A program made the position numbers and the translations under genes. A stretch of 64,000 bases of DNA, taken from NCBI GenBank assembly GCA_026182355.1, contig JAPFBL010000549.1:119339-183338 (forward strand). Direction: 5' to 3'. Position 1 is the stretch's first letter. Every line of letters begins with the position of its first letter. Positions 9,823-23,897 of this stretch are shown here, piece after piece. The notes under the pieces were generated by a model. That model was not told the origin of the DNA. It saw nothing but the letters and a program-made list of their open reading frames with translations, and did not search any database. Source of the DNA: Hermatobates lingyangjiaoensis. Its lineage: Eukaryota; Arthropoda; Insecta; Hemiptera; Hermatobatidae.

Positions 9823-12319
9823 TCCTTTTTTATCAGTTACTTATTTGTCCGCATACATATATATATATATATATATATTATAACAAAGCCAAAAACCTCC
9901 ATTTTGTCCTGAGACGTTAGATTCTGACCGAAAAGTTAATCGAGCGAGTCAATTTACAAAATTTAATACGGTTTATGATTTTATTGAAATCACTATGATA
10001 TCTGCGGTAGTAGCAGTTCTATTATTTTAATGCAAAAAAAACAATGTTTTACTTTTTTCTAAGAATTACATTTTCTAATAATTTAATTATCATTAATATT
10101 TTTTTAAAACTAATTTTAGATCTACTGATTATATTTTACAGTTAAAGAAAAAGTATTTTTGCTCAAATAAAGAAAAGATATGGTATAAAAATTAAGGAGA
10201 GTGTATAATAGCATTAAGAAAGAGATATATTCTCAATATAATTAAATAATTTTAAATCTGTAGTTCAAGTTAACCTTGTTCAAATCGCGTTGATTTATAA
10301 AACATATTTTAAAAGGAGACTTATTTTTTTTTATTTTAAAATAAGCCTTAAGAGAAAATTTTGATGGATTGTATTATTATTTTTTTAAAAAATTTTCACA
10401 TCTTTATTTAATCAAATGGGTTTATATGCATGGCTTGAAAATGGAAACAGTTTTATAGATACGAGTATGTTCAAAAGTCAATTTCCGAGTTTTATTTCTA
10501 TTTGTTTTTAGAAGTAAAGTGAGTTTTTTTTTAAGAAATGAACATTTTACTTTGTTATTTTAGTTCACAAAATAAAATTTGTTTTAAATTTCCTTCTTTA
10601 CTGATAGAGAAATTAAAAGAATGATTGTCAAAGTGTGGTGAAACCATACTTCATCTTTTTTTTTCCAAAATATCCAATTTACTTAATTGTATATAATTAC
10701 TTAATGAATACTTAGGTTTCATGCAGTAATTTAGGTTTATTTAGGTTTCATGCTCAAAGACCAAAATATCTAAACCTGTGTAATAATTCCTTAACTTTAG
10801 ATACAACTACAAAGCAGAAGTAAGTTGTACCAAAATGGATTTGGGTTTAAAGTATTCACTATCATAACATGTACAATTTAAAAATCAAAAAAAAAAACGA
10901 AGTAATTCTAACATATTCCTTAGGGTTTACTACGATTGTATCAGGATAGATAACCCCTCCTGATTTCCTCTCCAGCTAATTATGTTCACTTCCTTGGTTC
11001 TACCACTGATATAAAACCAAAAATAATCTATACATTGCTACACGAAATGTAACTTTTATAAATTAATTTTACTCCCGTGACCTTTAAAATGAATACCTTT
11101 ATATCTTTGGTGAGTTATGTTTTTTTTTAGTAATATATCAAAATTTGTTTATTGTTACTAAATACTGGAATGTCACGAATCAGCCTTGCTTCATAGTTTA
11201 AAAAAAAAAAAAGATAATAAAATTATATAGCCTCCTAGCATAACTGCATTCAGATAATATATCTGAAACCATTAAACATGTATCTACGAATGTAATTAAA
11301 ATTCGCTTACTTTAAACCTGTTTATGAATAAAAAAAAAGCATAAGTGATATATTTTCATCAAAAAATGTGATAATTGTGTATAGTTCGTTATTTTTTTAT
11401 GTAATAAAAAATAAAAAAAGGTTAAAATATCCATTTGTGGATAATAGGAGTAGTTTATATTCTAACTTTACATGCTGTATTATTGCAGTATATTAGCTGC
11501 CAAGTAAACACAAGTATTGGAATAGCGGTGCATCTATTCCCATGACTATACTATTTAGAACCCAATATAACAGTAAAAAAAAATTATTGTTAATTTTTAT
11601 TTTTTATCAAATATCCAATAGAATTATTTCAGCCAATATAAACAAAGTTCAAAATATTGCCTTTTATTAATAGCAATACCATTTCGATTAACTTTTAGTA
11701 TAACAAAACTTTGAATATATACTCGATTCTATTTAATTTTTTTGTAATTACAAAAAATAAATGATTCTTATTATTAATTAAATATTAGAATGAAAACGTA
11801 TTAAATTTTTAATAGAAATGCAATTAAATTACTTTTTTTTTATTTTGTGTTTTCGAATATTTCTCAAAAATCTTTGTTTTATGAGTAATATATTTCGATT
11901 GTTTTCAAGTTTGATTTTTTTTTCTTTTATATATAAAGTTTACTTATTTTTCAAGGTAGAAACAGCAATATTTGTGGAAATGTCTTACTGAAGATAAAAT
12001 ATTGGTATTTGAGGAAATTAAAGTTTGTTTATTTGCCATTATTCTTAAATATGTGATTTTTCAAGTTTAATGTTTCTTATATAAAGAATTAAATGTTAAT
12101 TGTGTTCATCATTTAGGAGGAAGCATACAAAGAATTAAGGGAATAAACGAAAAGAATGCACAAATTAGAAACATTATATAACTATAACATGAGAAGTGAA
12201 TCATTTGATACCAGTAGTTCATTTGTGTTACCTTTAGTCTGTTTGGTATTTCTTTATGTAATTTTTCGAGGATGATTTATGCTATGTATATATATATAAC
12301 AGTCCAAGTTGATCTGTTA

Positions 12320-12730
12320 TTGTGTCCAGTTTGGATCGTCTTTCCCTTTATCAAGTGGTGAATATATATATATAGTTTTTCGAATTTTGAGTGATATATA
12401 TATATATCACTCAAAACTCGAAAAAACGATCCAAACCGGACGCAAATCAGCTCAGAAACAAAGAAAAGCAACACAGAAAGAAAGAGGCACACTTACAAAC
12501 TCAAATTTTCGGTTGATTCGTCTTCAAGAGAAAAAAGAATGGGCGACCAAGCACGCCGGAAACACAACGGAAGGAAACCGTCCCGACAACCCAACGGTTT
12601 CCTGCCGTTGTGTTTCCAGCGTGCTTGGTCGCCCATTCTTTTTTCTCCTGAAGACGAATCATCCGAAAATTTGAGTTTGTAAGTGTGCCTCTTTCTCTCT
12701 GTGTTGCTTTTCTTCGTTTTTGAGCTGATA
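12320..12730. repeat. Two adjacent long palindromes (foldback element)
   Basis: An outer-left palindrome (about 12325-12440) pairs 'agtttttcgaattttgagtg' with 'cactcaaaactcgaaaaa'. A second, longer one (12446-12729) has arms of about 130 bases, including 'gggcgaccaagcacgc' against 'gcgtgcttggtcgccc', around a spacer near 12590. The arms are almost identical. The right arm has CTGAAGACGAATC...GAAAA, a weak form of the box. Apparent ORFs on both strands here are by-products of the palindrome. Confidence 0.9.
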
Positions 12731-13656
12731 TATATATATATATTAGGAGTGAACTAGATATATGCATATTCAAAATTGAGAAATAATAAAAAATTATCCA
12801 TATGTTCAGTTATTTGTTTAAAGAATGATTGTAATTTAATAAACCTCCAAGAAGTATTTTGTGCGAAACTTACATGTTTTTCCTCTGAAATGATGGATTT
12901 ATACAATTTTGTCTAAGGCTAACATCTTATTTAATTTTCAAACGAATTCCTTAACATTAATCTTCAGATTTTTTCTAAAAATCTATTTCAATCTAAATTT
13001 CAATGAAAATAATCCCTATTTACATAAGAGTGAGTCTAAATCTTACCAAAATTTACCTTTATTTCTAATATATAATAAAGATTAGTGAGTGTTTTTTTTT
13101 AATTTTCATGAGTATAAAAACTATAATGTTGTGGCTTCCATTTAAATATATTCAAGGTTTAGAACAAATCAGTTATTCTATTTAAAGCAAAAGAATATAG
13201 CCAATAGTTTTCTTTCAATTGTTTTATTTCATTTAAGATGTAATAATTTGTGTTATGATAAATTATTTTTAAGAGTATTATTTGTTTAATTTTTTTTTAC
13301 TGAAATATATTTATAAGAAATCTGTTGGGACAATTTTCTAATATTGTATTATTTTTATTTTCTTTTATATCTGGAGATGAACTTTTTTTTTGCATTAACT
13401 GGAATTGTAACAGTAATTTTTTTGCAAAATTATTATTATTATATTATAATAGTAGAGTTTGGGGAATTAACATAATAGCTAAATGAGATGTACCTTAATA
13501 TTGCCTTCTTAGCATTGTGTAAAACTTAAAAGCAAATCACTTGATCGTTATAGCCAGAGATGGGATTGAGTAATAGCAAGAAAGGTTCTGTACATACATC
13601 ATTCGTAATAGGTCTTATTAATAATGTTAAGTTTAAATCCTTCTCAGGTCTTAGTA

Positions 13657-13693
13657 ATAACACACTCATTACTAAGAGTTATGAGTGTGTTAT
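13657..13693. repeat. Perfect 13-bp-arm hairpin
   Basis: ATAACACACTCAT and ATGAGTGTGTTAT flank an 11-base loop, just upstream of the CT microsatellite. This is not a terminator of any gene I can see. Confidence 0.85.
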
Positions 13694-13720
13694 GTGATGA
13701 GTGTGTGAGTAATTCACAAA

Positions 13721-13722
<2 letters not shown>

Positions 13723-13762
<40 letters not shown>
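13723..13762. repeat. (CT)n microsatellite
   Basis: Forty bases of pure TC. Confidence 0.97.
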
Positions 13763-13764
<2 letters not shown>

Positions 13765-13849
13765 CACATGTCTCTCTCTGCATCCTCCTTCTTTCTTTTT
13801 TACTGTCATCTCTCACTAACTGACAGTGACAGCTGTTGTTAATATCAGA

Positions 13850-14430
13850 ATATCTTACTAATATATTATTATGGTCTTAATAACAACTTATACTCTCTTT
13901 GCAATATTCACTAATATTTCCTTTCAATACAAAATTATTAACAACATATATTCTTTTTCCCTTCAGGTCTGGTTAACATATCTACTCACTATATGCTTCA
14001 CTGAGAATATTTCTTCCACCAAATACCCTTTCTATTTTCCGCCTCACTAATTACATGTTCTGTCACTAACGACAAATATTCTGTTCCTTTTCAGGTTTTG
14101 TTAACATATTCTTTCACTAAATATCTCATTTACATTTTCAGGGATCTATAGTGAGAGAATATAGTTGGCATATTCTCGCAACTTAGGCCTTTGTTACATC
14201 CTGTTCCTCCTCTTTAAAATCTCACTGACAAGAAATTATCCTTCACTTTCCTTTCAGAACTCACTGACAAAATATTTTCTGATAGAAGTATCAATAATAA
14301 CATGATATCTTACTACGAGTTTCACTAACAACGAATAATTCACTTTAGATCTCATTAACCACATATATTCTCACTAAGAACAAGTTATTTCACTAACAAC
14401 TCATTATGACTAATAACAGTTCCCTCATCA
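13850..14430. repeat. Highly decayed tandem repeat
   Basis: The phrases 'cactaacaac', 'ttaacaacatatattct', 'ctttcctttcag' and 'tctcact' recur many times at irregular spacing over about 580 bases, against a different background on both sides. This suggests an old satellite whose unit can no longer be read exactly. Confidence 0.5.
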
Positions 14431-17400
14431 ACAATCCAAATATAAACTAAAAGATAGATCTTCACATTTTCATTCTCATAAGTGAAATCTATTTTAGTAA
14501 TTTTTTTTCGCAAAAATTAATATTTGTTTGTTACCCTCCTTAATGTTAAATCAGTATTCATGTTTGCCTACTGTTTATGGTAATACCTGTTGAAATATTT
14601 ACTTGCAAATATTATCCGGTATATTACTGTCATAATTCGTTTTTGCTCTTTGGAAAAGATAACTGACTGCTCAACTAATCACGACATTAGATTTCATAAT
14701 AGGTATGTTTTTGAGTACTGAAAGCCTTTTACAAATCTACTACGATTCCATCGAATTAACAAGCAACTGGAATTACTTGAGAAAGAAAAAGTCCCAAAAC
14801 TGGTTATAATGAGTCATTAATCCAGGTGTTTTCCTTCATAATTACTCCTTTTAAAAACAATACCATCTATAACAATGTTCTACCAATTTCTTTTATTTAA
14901 ACAATTTTAAGTAATTTCCACCAAATTAGATTAAAATTTAGTATTGTTTTAAAGGATTTGTAAATAATTTTCATATAATATATGTTTTTTTTTTATTTAT
15001 GATAGTCACATATTTAAGTTAAGACAATGTTACAAGAACACAACAGTAAAATAGTACTTCAAATTTTTCACCATTTCTCTTACCAAGCTTGATAACATAA
15101 GTAGAGTTATTGCATTAGTGTAATTCTTCATTAATTCTTATGATATATATGTGTAAACAGATATATATATATATAAATAACCATATGCTATATTTTTGTA
15201 TTTTATGTGAAGCTCAATTGTTATTTTTTAAAAACAAATCAAAAAAAAAAAACAAAAAAAGCTAGTTTTAGCGACTTTGTTAAATTCTATAAACACCAAG
15301 TTTTAATTTTCTTTTTTTTTTTATTTGCACTATGTTTTTACAAAAGTTTAATAACTTTATTCGGTATTTCATAATTAAAGAGTAATTATTATTTTGAATG
15401 TAGTAATAATTGGACTGTAATATATTATTCAACAAAAAGAAAAAAAAAAAGGAAACGTTTAATTTGTTTTGTCGTGTTTGTAAAAAGTTTGTTAAACTTA
15501 AATTTGTTTTCCTTAGAAATTATAAACATAATTTTGATGGGAAAATAAATCATATCTCGTCCACATTCCAACTTAGGATGTTTCAAAATCCATTATTCTT
15601 TCTTGAATAAAGTAGGATTCAATTTAGTTATTTAAATTAAATCTTTTTTTCAATGGTTATTTTCATTGGCACTAATTTTTACCTTTTAGGAATTGAAAAT
15701 TGCGTGAATTAATGAAAATATAAATGAAAAAAACAATAATCTTGAATATTGGAAAGGATCTATTAAAAAATAATAGGTATAACGATAGAAATTTGTAGAA
15801 AAAAATTTTAAATCCATTTTATTTTTAAAAAGTATTTATGTTCATTATTATATATTTTTTTATTTTTTTTTAAAAAGAATTTTTTTTTCTCTATTTTATT
15901 ACAATTAGTTAATTTGGTATTTCTAAAGCATGAATATGTTGGAATTTATAATATAGGTAGAACATTTTAATATATTGAAAACTAACAAAATGTATAAAAA
16001 AAAAAAACGAAAAATATTTGATGGACAATATTTGATGATTCCGTTGACATGTCGAGTTACCGGTTTTTTTGTTTTTATGTGTGAATACTTAGTATGCCAA
16101 CATATCCCATTAAGGTTGTCTCTATAGATTGTATATTAACTGTCAAGTATATTTCCTTTATTCTTTAAAGTAAATAATAATTACATTTTTTAATAGTATA
16201 TTATATATTTCGGGTTTGCTTTGAGCAGTATTGCTTATAGTTATAAATGTTAAAGTATATCACTTTAGTTTCTGAACAAAATAATTAAATTGGCGATATA
16301 TTTTAGGCCAGCCTTGAGATTTTTTTTAAGTTCAGTTCGGAATCTTGGTTTTCTCTGTATTCACTTAGGAGTCTCATTGTGAAGAGGTGACTTTGTTTTT
16401 GTCTGTAAAATTGTTGAGTTTATTAGAAGGTATGATGTATTTATCCATTTTGTTTTTCTCTTTTGCATAATAGGTAAACGTTTGTGATTGAACAACCATT
16501 CTCTTTAAGTTTAAAGGTAGTCAGTCATGTGTTACTCTAATGTGGTTTACAAGGTCCTTTGTTATCAGCTAGACCTAGTCCTTTCCAATTTTTTCTTCTG
16601 CAGCAGTTGTGCAGTCCTTTTTTCATATGTTGGTCCACTGTTTCTTTCCATGGTCACCTCAGCTGATGACAATAGATTGCGTTGTTGGTATCCTGAGATA
16701 TAATACTACCCCCTTCTTGCCTGGTTGATTAGCATGATAAATTTCAAAAATACCCACAAGACTTGCAAAGCATTTTAGGAAGTAATTACATTTAGAATAA
16801 GCATTTAGCAACTTATGCAGTTATTGCAACTTAACAACCATGCACACTCAGTAATAACTTCTCGTAGAAGATATATTAATTTTACCCTGAGGCTGATAGA
16901 GTTGGCAAGGGACGTTTCGCTTGAAGTCTTGGGACAGGTTTAGTCTAAAATCACTTTGTTCTACTAACTCTTCTGCAGAAAGAAGTATCAACTCAGTTTT
17001 TTTTTTAACATAATTTGTTTTACATCTGTTTTCTTCTTAACTATGACCTTGTTATTATGGTAAGATATTAATTTTTGTATCATTTTGCTAAGAGCATCGT
17101 AAGATTAAAGTGATTTAATATTAATCAGGTCTCATCATCAGGTTATAGCTAACGAGAAAGCTGTCGTAATACAAAAAAACATTATTATAACTATATACTA
17201 AAATTATTGTAGAATAATACTAAAATGTCATAGATTTTAAACTAATTTACTTGAGGCAAAATTATTGTAACCCTCCGTTACTCCGAAACTATATCGCCAA
17301 TTGTATCACTTTCTTAAGAAATTAAAGTAATATCCTTTAGCTGTTATAATATGGAGTTCCTCAAATTAAATAGTGCTACTGAAGTAAAGTTGCTTATAGT

Positions 17401-18267
17401 TAATAAGTCAAGTTAAATAGCTAATTTTTTTTTTTTTGTTGGAACATAACATTGAGCTAGTAACCTTAACTGGCTTCCAAAATATTTACTTCCTTCGAAT
17501 CTATAATAGTAGTATGTAAATAAAGAACCATGTTAATTATATTTAAAGGAAACCTAAAACATCACTTATTTATCTGTGATTCTGTAGCGAGTGAAATGGA
17601 GATGTCGCACGTTAAGGATTAGGCGCTTTGTTCGCAGATTTCAAATGTAATATATTGAACGCCTAGTGTACATTAAGCATTTGTTTCTTTTGCAATTCGT
17701 TATTAAGTTAACCTAATTCCAAATAACCTCAATAGACTGTTAACTTTCATAAATGAAGCAAAGTTTTTTTTGTATATACATTTTTCATATATGTAACATA
17801 ATTTGTTCCTATTGCGGTTGGTTGTAGTATATACAAAATAAATCATGTACATTTGTCTTTCATTCTTTGTAATCCTTAAAAGTTTTAAATATTCAACCTT
17901 TTTCTGATGTGAAAATTAATGTATATAATAATGTAAAATTAAAGCTAACAAATGTGTCAGATTTTATACCACTGTATAATTTAGAATAGTAATCCTAGAG
18001 TGCTGGCCTGTTTTGAGTTTCAATAATCTCAGTATTTTTCACCAAAGGGGTAAGTTGATGGAATTGCCATATTTCTTGATACATACGTGCGTATACGTAC
18101 TGTTTCAGTTATTGCAGGGAAGCAGAATTCGAAAGACCATCTGTAAACTAGTTTAAAATTCGCTTTTTAAACTAATATGTATATCTATCATTCTGATGTA
18201 CATTCCAGAATGCAATATCAAAATTTGAATATTTTCAATCTTTTGGTACTGAAATTATTATTGTAAC

Positions 18268-19006
18268 AGGTGGCCCAAAAGTCACTGACAGTTAAAAAAA
18301 ATTCATAACTTTTGTTTTTGATTATTTTTCTTATATTTTTTCAAAGCATTTAGAACTACCTTCCGACATATTATGAACAAATATAGCACGAGGAACGAAC
18401 CTCATTGTACAGTGGTACTTTGTCACATGGTTCAAATTCAGAAACCCAGCGTTGTTACGTCGACATTTTAATAGGGTAACAGGCCAAACCAGAGCAAATG
18501 TGTTTCAACAGCCCATACTGCAAGAGAGTCCATTCAAATACTCCAAAACATCTTTCAAGACGATATTATCTCCAGGGGTTGTGAAATCAATGGCCGCCTA
18601 GATCGCTGACCTGACTAGTCCCGATTTCTTCCTTGGTATCTTAAAGAAAGGGTGTATAGGTAATAAACCTCGGACAATAAACGACTTAAAACGTAATATC
18701 GAAGATCAAATAAGAGACATAAGCCCGAAAATGCTTTCAATGTTATGCAAAGTTGTTGGATAGCTATTCAGTGCGAAACCGAAAATGGTGGACATTTAAA
18801 AAACATTATTTTTAAAAAATTAGGTAAATTTTACTTCCCTATTTTAATTAGTGATAAATTTAAGTGTAAGTGAATAATTATAACCATATATATTGCCAAA
18901 AATATCGGAAGGATCAGTATACCTACTGCTAAAATTTGGTGAGTATAACTTATGAATTACAGGAGCTATTGAACATTTAAAAGTGTCAGTGACTTTTGGG
19001 CCACCT
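18268..19006 (+). mobile_element. Mariner/Tc1-like transposon, deletion relic
   Basis: AGGTGGCCCAAAAGTCACTG at the left end is repeated as the exact reverse complement at the right end (18987-19006). The 739-bp interior is too short for a full transposase. It holds a broken remnant of one (see next entry). A clear TA duplication is not visible: the left flank is 'gtaac', the right flank 'tataa'. Confidence 0.88.
18500..18800 (+). pseudogene. Degenerate DDE transposase C-terminal remnant
   Basis: Across stop codons and frame changes, pieces read STAHTARESIQILQ, then SPDFFLGILKEG-like and RTINDLKRNIEDQIRDISP. This order of motifs is that of the C-terminal DDE half of mariner-like transposases (usual form HTAR ... 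WPPRSPDLTP.DFFLWG ... RTIEELK). The N-terminal DNA-binding half is gone. It is non-functional. Confidence 0.7.
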
Positions 19007-19079
19007 TATAAATAATGAAGTATTATAAAAACTTAATCAGTATGACGGACTGCTTAAACGATAGGGTGGACATATTTGG

Positions 19080-19290
19080 TATCAAAACTTCCTAAAATCT
19101 TAAATCTAAAAAACACAGAGCGGGTGTAGGTGACGACACACATTTCAAACGACCTCACAGAGCGCCAAAAAAAAAAAAAAAAAAAGTTACTAGGCCGCTG
19201 GAGACCTCAAAACGTGTAAATATCAAGTTAGATATTTTTTCATGATCACTACAATTTACTTTAGCACAGTAAAAAAAAAGGAATTTTTTT
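19080..19290 (+). repeat. Dispersed repeat R1, copy 2
   Basis: It carries 'gacctcaaaacgtgtaa', 'ttttttcatgatcacta' and 'tttactttagcacagtaaa', the same phrases in the same order as 690-795. A 19-base A run (19167-19185) interrupts it. Confidence 0.65.
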
Positions 19291-20854
19291 TGAAGCAACA
19301 GAAAAGAAGGGAGAAAGGTAATAAAAGGTACATAAAACAAAACAAACAAACAAATATTGTATATATTACATATGCTTACATATGTTTACACAATATCGAC
19401 TTTTCACTCCACAATAAACAAAATGGAATTTGTAATAATTTGTATAATATTATCTACACTGGGAGAAGGAGCAAAGGCACATGGGGCTCGACTCTAAATG
19501 CATCTCTAAAAACAGCTCCTAAGGCCATTCCGTTCAAATCAAAATATTATTTACAAAAAAAATCCATATTTTTATAAAAAAAAAGGGGGAAAAAACATGG
19601 GTAACTAAGAGATGAAAGGTGGGCGCAGAGTCAATTAAAATATATACGGAATAAAATCCGCAAAAACATATTCTAAACCTTTCTACAATTATACTTTGCA
19701 ATCACAATAAAAAGAAAAAAAAGAATAAATAAAAAAAAAATAATATGACCACTCAATAAACTTTCATCTCCTTATAAACAGCTTAAACAATTCAATTTGA
19801 ATAATTAAGCCTTAAATAAATAATTATATACAATTGATACACGTATATATCTATCTATATATATATATTAAAATACTTCAACAATTACAGCAATAAAAAG
19901 ATTTAAAAAAGTCTGTACACAGTTTACGTACAAAATTTTGAAAATTATATTTACATTGAGTAGAAGCAAATTTTAGATTTTCAGAACATTTTTTTTTAAA
20001 AATACATATGGAATTTTAATGACACATATTACTGACTTAATAATGAATTATATACTAATTGCTATAATTTAATAAGGCTTTTCTTTCTAATTTTAATATT
20101 CTTAGACATCTCTATAAGTAATATAGATTAACATGTATAGTTATTTCAAAGGGAAAACCTTTTAAAGAAGGTTTCCCGCTTTCAAATGACATTAATATTT
20201 AACTTTAACATACTGTCAATTCTCATCATTTGAGGTCCTATTTTTTTTCTCTACGGATCCGGCCAGTCTGTTTAGGTGAAAATGCGTGTGTTATGTAACC
20301 AAATAATATTCCCTAATTTTGCAATTGTGGACTGACGATCAATCCAGCATTAGGCCAACAAGTGCTACATTGTTCATTCATTTTAATCTATAATATAAAT
20401 TTAATTAGAGAATTATATTTTAAGCGTTGGCGAACGAATTTGTTTAATAAAATCATTCATATGTTTGTTTCTTTATCATTTTACTTTCACTGAAAGCCAG
20501 TTTTATCATTATTTTTACTAATTACTGATATACCCAAATGCATCAGGTTTTCTATTTTTCCTACATGAAGAAAAATTTATTATAGGAATGTAAAATAGTG
20601 AACATCACGCGCACTAAAGCCCTTTTTTTCTACAAAAAGTCAATTCTTTTTATACATAAATTACAAAAAAAAAACAAACAAATTCTTCTACAATCAAACT
20701 TCAACAGTTGGTAGAGCCAGCAATGTTTTTTTAATCTATATCTCAGGAATTTTCAGTTTTTTTACAAGCCAAACACATGTAAGAATCAATATGGACAACA
20801 ATACACATTTACAAAGACCTCCTTCAGGCAATCAAATCCTATATATATATAAAG

Positions 20855-21055
20855 ATTTCACATAAACATAAAATAACAATAAATGATCAAACCACAATAT
20901 GAAATGGGAAAACAAGACTAAGATCTTTCAACCGTAACAAGCGATCTTCGTTAAACCCAACTGAGTTTTTGACTCTGACGAAGACCGCTTGTTACGGTTG
21001 AAAGGTCATAGTCTTGTTTTCCCATTTCTTATTGTAGTTTGATCATATATATATA
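20855..21055. repeat. Foldback element, family F2 copy
   Basis: The left arm reads 'gatcaaaccacaatatgaaa', 'tgggaaaacaagactaagat' and 'ctttcaaccgtaacaagcg'. The right arm returns 'cgcttgttacggttgaaagg', 'tcatagtcttgttttccca' and 'tttcttattgtagtttgatc'. The right arm has CTGACGA, A, a GACCG/CGGTT stem, then GAAAG. This is the best preserved two-arm copy of the family. Confidence 0.9.
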
Positions 21056-23179
21056 TATATATTGTATTTTTTGTTTAATATTCATATTTTATCTTCTGTA
21101 CAATCTATTATAGAAAATTGGTATACTATTAATATAAGAAATCATGATGACAAAAGTACACATAGACAATTAGAAATTATAGAAAAGTTGTTCACATAAA
21201 AAAAGTTTAATTATAAGACACAGTGTTTCAGAATTAAAGTCAGAAGAAAATACATATTATGACGGACAATATTTTCATAACACCATGAGTAAGGAGAACA
21301 GGAACAAAGCATATAGTTGCAAAATAATTTCGTTAACTGCGGTTAGTTGATGCATTGTTCATGTTATAGTGATTCATGTGACAGAAAGAAAACTATATAG
21401 GGACTACAATGTACAGCTTACAACAGTTAAAATAGTGAATAAGTAAGTATGCATTCTTCCTTTCACTTCCTTGATCGAATATTAACTGAATTTGTATTTC
21501 GATGATATAATGCCGTTATTTAAGCTCAAAATTAAAAAAAAAATAATGAAGGAATAAAATTTTTCTTAAAAATATTACTGCTACTTAAAGAATTAACATG
21601 GATACATTTATAATAAAGTGTTTCTTAAAACACATTTACTGTACATTTTGCAAGAAAAAAATGAATAAATAAACCCATTATTATAGTTACAATAGTGAAG
21701 GAAGTAATTTATACAAAGTTGTTCATTAAATTATATTAGCTTATATTATATTCGGTTTATTAATAAGCTTGAGAAATGAGGATTAACCGTGCTTATTTTA
21801 AATTAAACTTGGATTATTATAAATTACCCGGGACAGTTGTAGAATAGCAGGTGTTTTGCTTTCATAGTTCAGACATGCATTAAACGCTTACATATTAAGA
21901 GGTTTAACACGGTTAGTTTAAATGACGTTTCATTTAAACTAACATTTTTTTTGTGAATTTTTCTTCGTTATAACATTACTTTACTTTAGCACTTCAGTTT
22001 ATATTAAAACTTAAGTTGGTGTTGCCGGTCACATCTGTTCACACGATCATATCACCAGAACTATTAGTGCCATCCAGGGACCAGGCGTTCTTCAGTTTTA
22101 TAAAACTACCTTTACCGGTGCCTCTCAGACTACAGCGGGTTAGGATTAGAATTTCAGCAAATTCATAAAATCTTATCAATATAGAATACACATTTCTTCT
22201 ATTTAATATTTTTGCAAAAGTTTAAAAAGCCTTTAAATTCACTTAAAATGTAAAACATCAGATATATAAGAATATATACTATATTTACTAAACACATACA
22301 TCCATTTAAATCCTGTACATACATTAATATACATGGTTTCAATTAATACTCTCACCAAATTAAATTAATTAAAAATCAACAAAATAAGTAAAATCAGTAC
22401 TTTTATAAGTTCTTAATAAACAGAAAACCTCTAAACAAATAAAGTTTTAATAATAGTGCAAATGAAAAATGTCAACCCATAAACAATACTCAGTATGGTG
22501 ATGTTCAATTTATATTAATGACAATGAAAAAAAACCACAATTAATAATGACAATGATTAAATAAGTTTTGAAATTATTCTACAATAATTTATTATGATAA
22601 ATCATCTTCACTATCCCCCCACGATCTTCCAATAAGTATGCAGCTCTATTATCAAAGGTTATTGAATTAATGCTTGGATTTGTGTGATTGGTTCGGTCAA
22701 TTAATGGTTACCTGCAAAGTAGTGTTGATTTAAACGCTCAAGGTACTTTTAACTAAAATAACATAATTTTTCATAATGATATGAACAATCCATAAAATAA
22801 ACAAACTCGATAAAAAAAAACAATTCGGAATTGATTGAAATACGAATGATATTGATATTTAGATAAATATAAGAAAATAACAAACAAAAAATATTAATAT
22901 TATGGGAACAAACTATGGTTTATGTAAGTAGACTTTCTCTTCCCGATTGCCTGGTTTCGAAACCTGTTAATCTTCCAAAGGACATTCGGAAAGATTAAAA
23001 AGTTGTGGGGAGAAGAAAGCCTATGACATAAGATGGCTTATATTTCCTACAAAAGGAATAACAATATCTGTGGTATTAAACATATTATTAATATGGGAAA
23101 AGTACAAACAAAGCTTGTGCATAAAAAAAGATTCATGTATAAGTACACGCTTTAAACAAGCTGTATTCTTCTCAGGTTA

Positions 23180-23345
23180 AAAAACTGGTCTTTCCATGTT
23201 AAATGTACCTGAAATGTAGTAATTACTCTCAAGTGAAATTTCTCGAGAAGGTATTATCTTCTCAGATCAAATTTACCTATAAGGAATGTTCTTCTCAGGT
23301 AAATCTACCTGCCAAGACATATTGTTAGGTTAAGTCTACAAGCCA
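23180..23345. repeat. Degenerate tandem repeat downstream of MED1
   Basis: The phrases 'ttcttctcaggt' and 'aaatctacctg' alternate about every 50-60 bases, three to four times. The stretch lies about 550-720 bases past the MED1 stop codon, so it may be in its 3' UTR. Confidence 0.5.
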
Positions 23346-23897
23346 GAAAGTGTTCGTCACAGTTGAAATATATCTGCTTGGATGTCTACGTCTAACTAAG
23401 AAAGCGAGTTGAGTTAAAGCTAAAGATTTTAGAAACATTTGTTTTCATAAAACTTTTTTTATGTGTCTTTGTTTTTTTTTTGACTTTTCCTAAAATGAAT
23501 AAATACCACAAATTGTAGAATGCGCAATTACAAATTAATATAATATATTGTTCATTCATGTTACTAATTTCATAAACTTCGACATTTCGTAAAGGATAAA
23601 TTGTTAGAAATTAAATGATGTTTTTTCAAAGTAACAACAGGAAATAGTATAACTTTAATAAATCTGTTTGTTTCATTAGTGTATTAAGTTATTGCCAAAA
23701 ATAATATACTCAGATATACTAAGAAAGATGGAGTTTGAATTATGGTAAACCTTTGCGAATTGTCGAATCGTGTTAAGTACCAAAACGTCAAATCATTTGG
23801 TCGAATATTTTTTTTCTCTTCTTTTTAAATGGATTTAAGCAAATATAAGACACTTAAAGGTAGAATCAAGTGGAAGAGAGGAGGGGGATATCGCTAG

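Larger units (their letters stand above)
9180..23897. other. Intergenic desert between convergent LST2 and MED1
   Basis: No exon-like sequence was recognised in 14.7 kb. It should hold the 3' UTRs of LST2 (left end) and MED1 (right end). Repeats listed separately are two foldbacks, a CT microsatellite, decayed tandem DNA at 13850-14430, a mariner-like relic, an R1 repeat copy, a further F2 foldback and a degenerate tandem near 23200. The stretches 9850-12300, 14450-18250, 19300-20850 and 21060-23180 are AT-rich with homopolymers and short AT microsatellites (for example 9855-9878, 15160-15178, 19856-19868). I see nothing else in them. Confidence 0.75.

Noticed and set aside
12309..12773. Open frames on both strands encoding similar proteins
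   Set aside because: Both are the two arms of a long palindrome read in mirror; the proteins are by-products.
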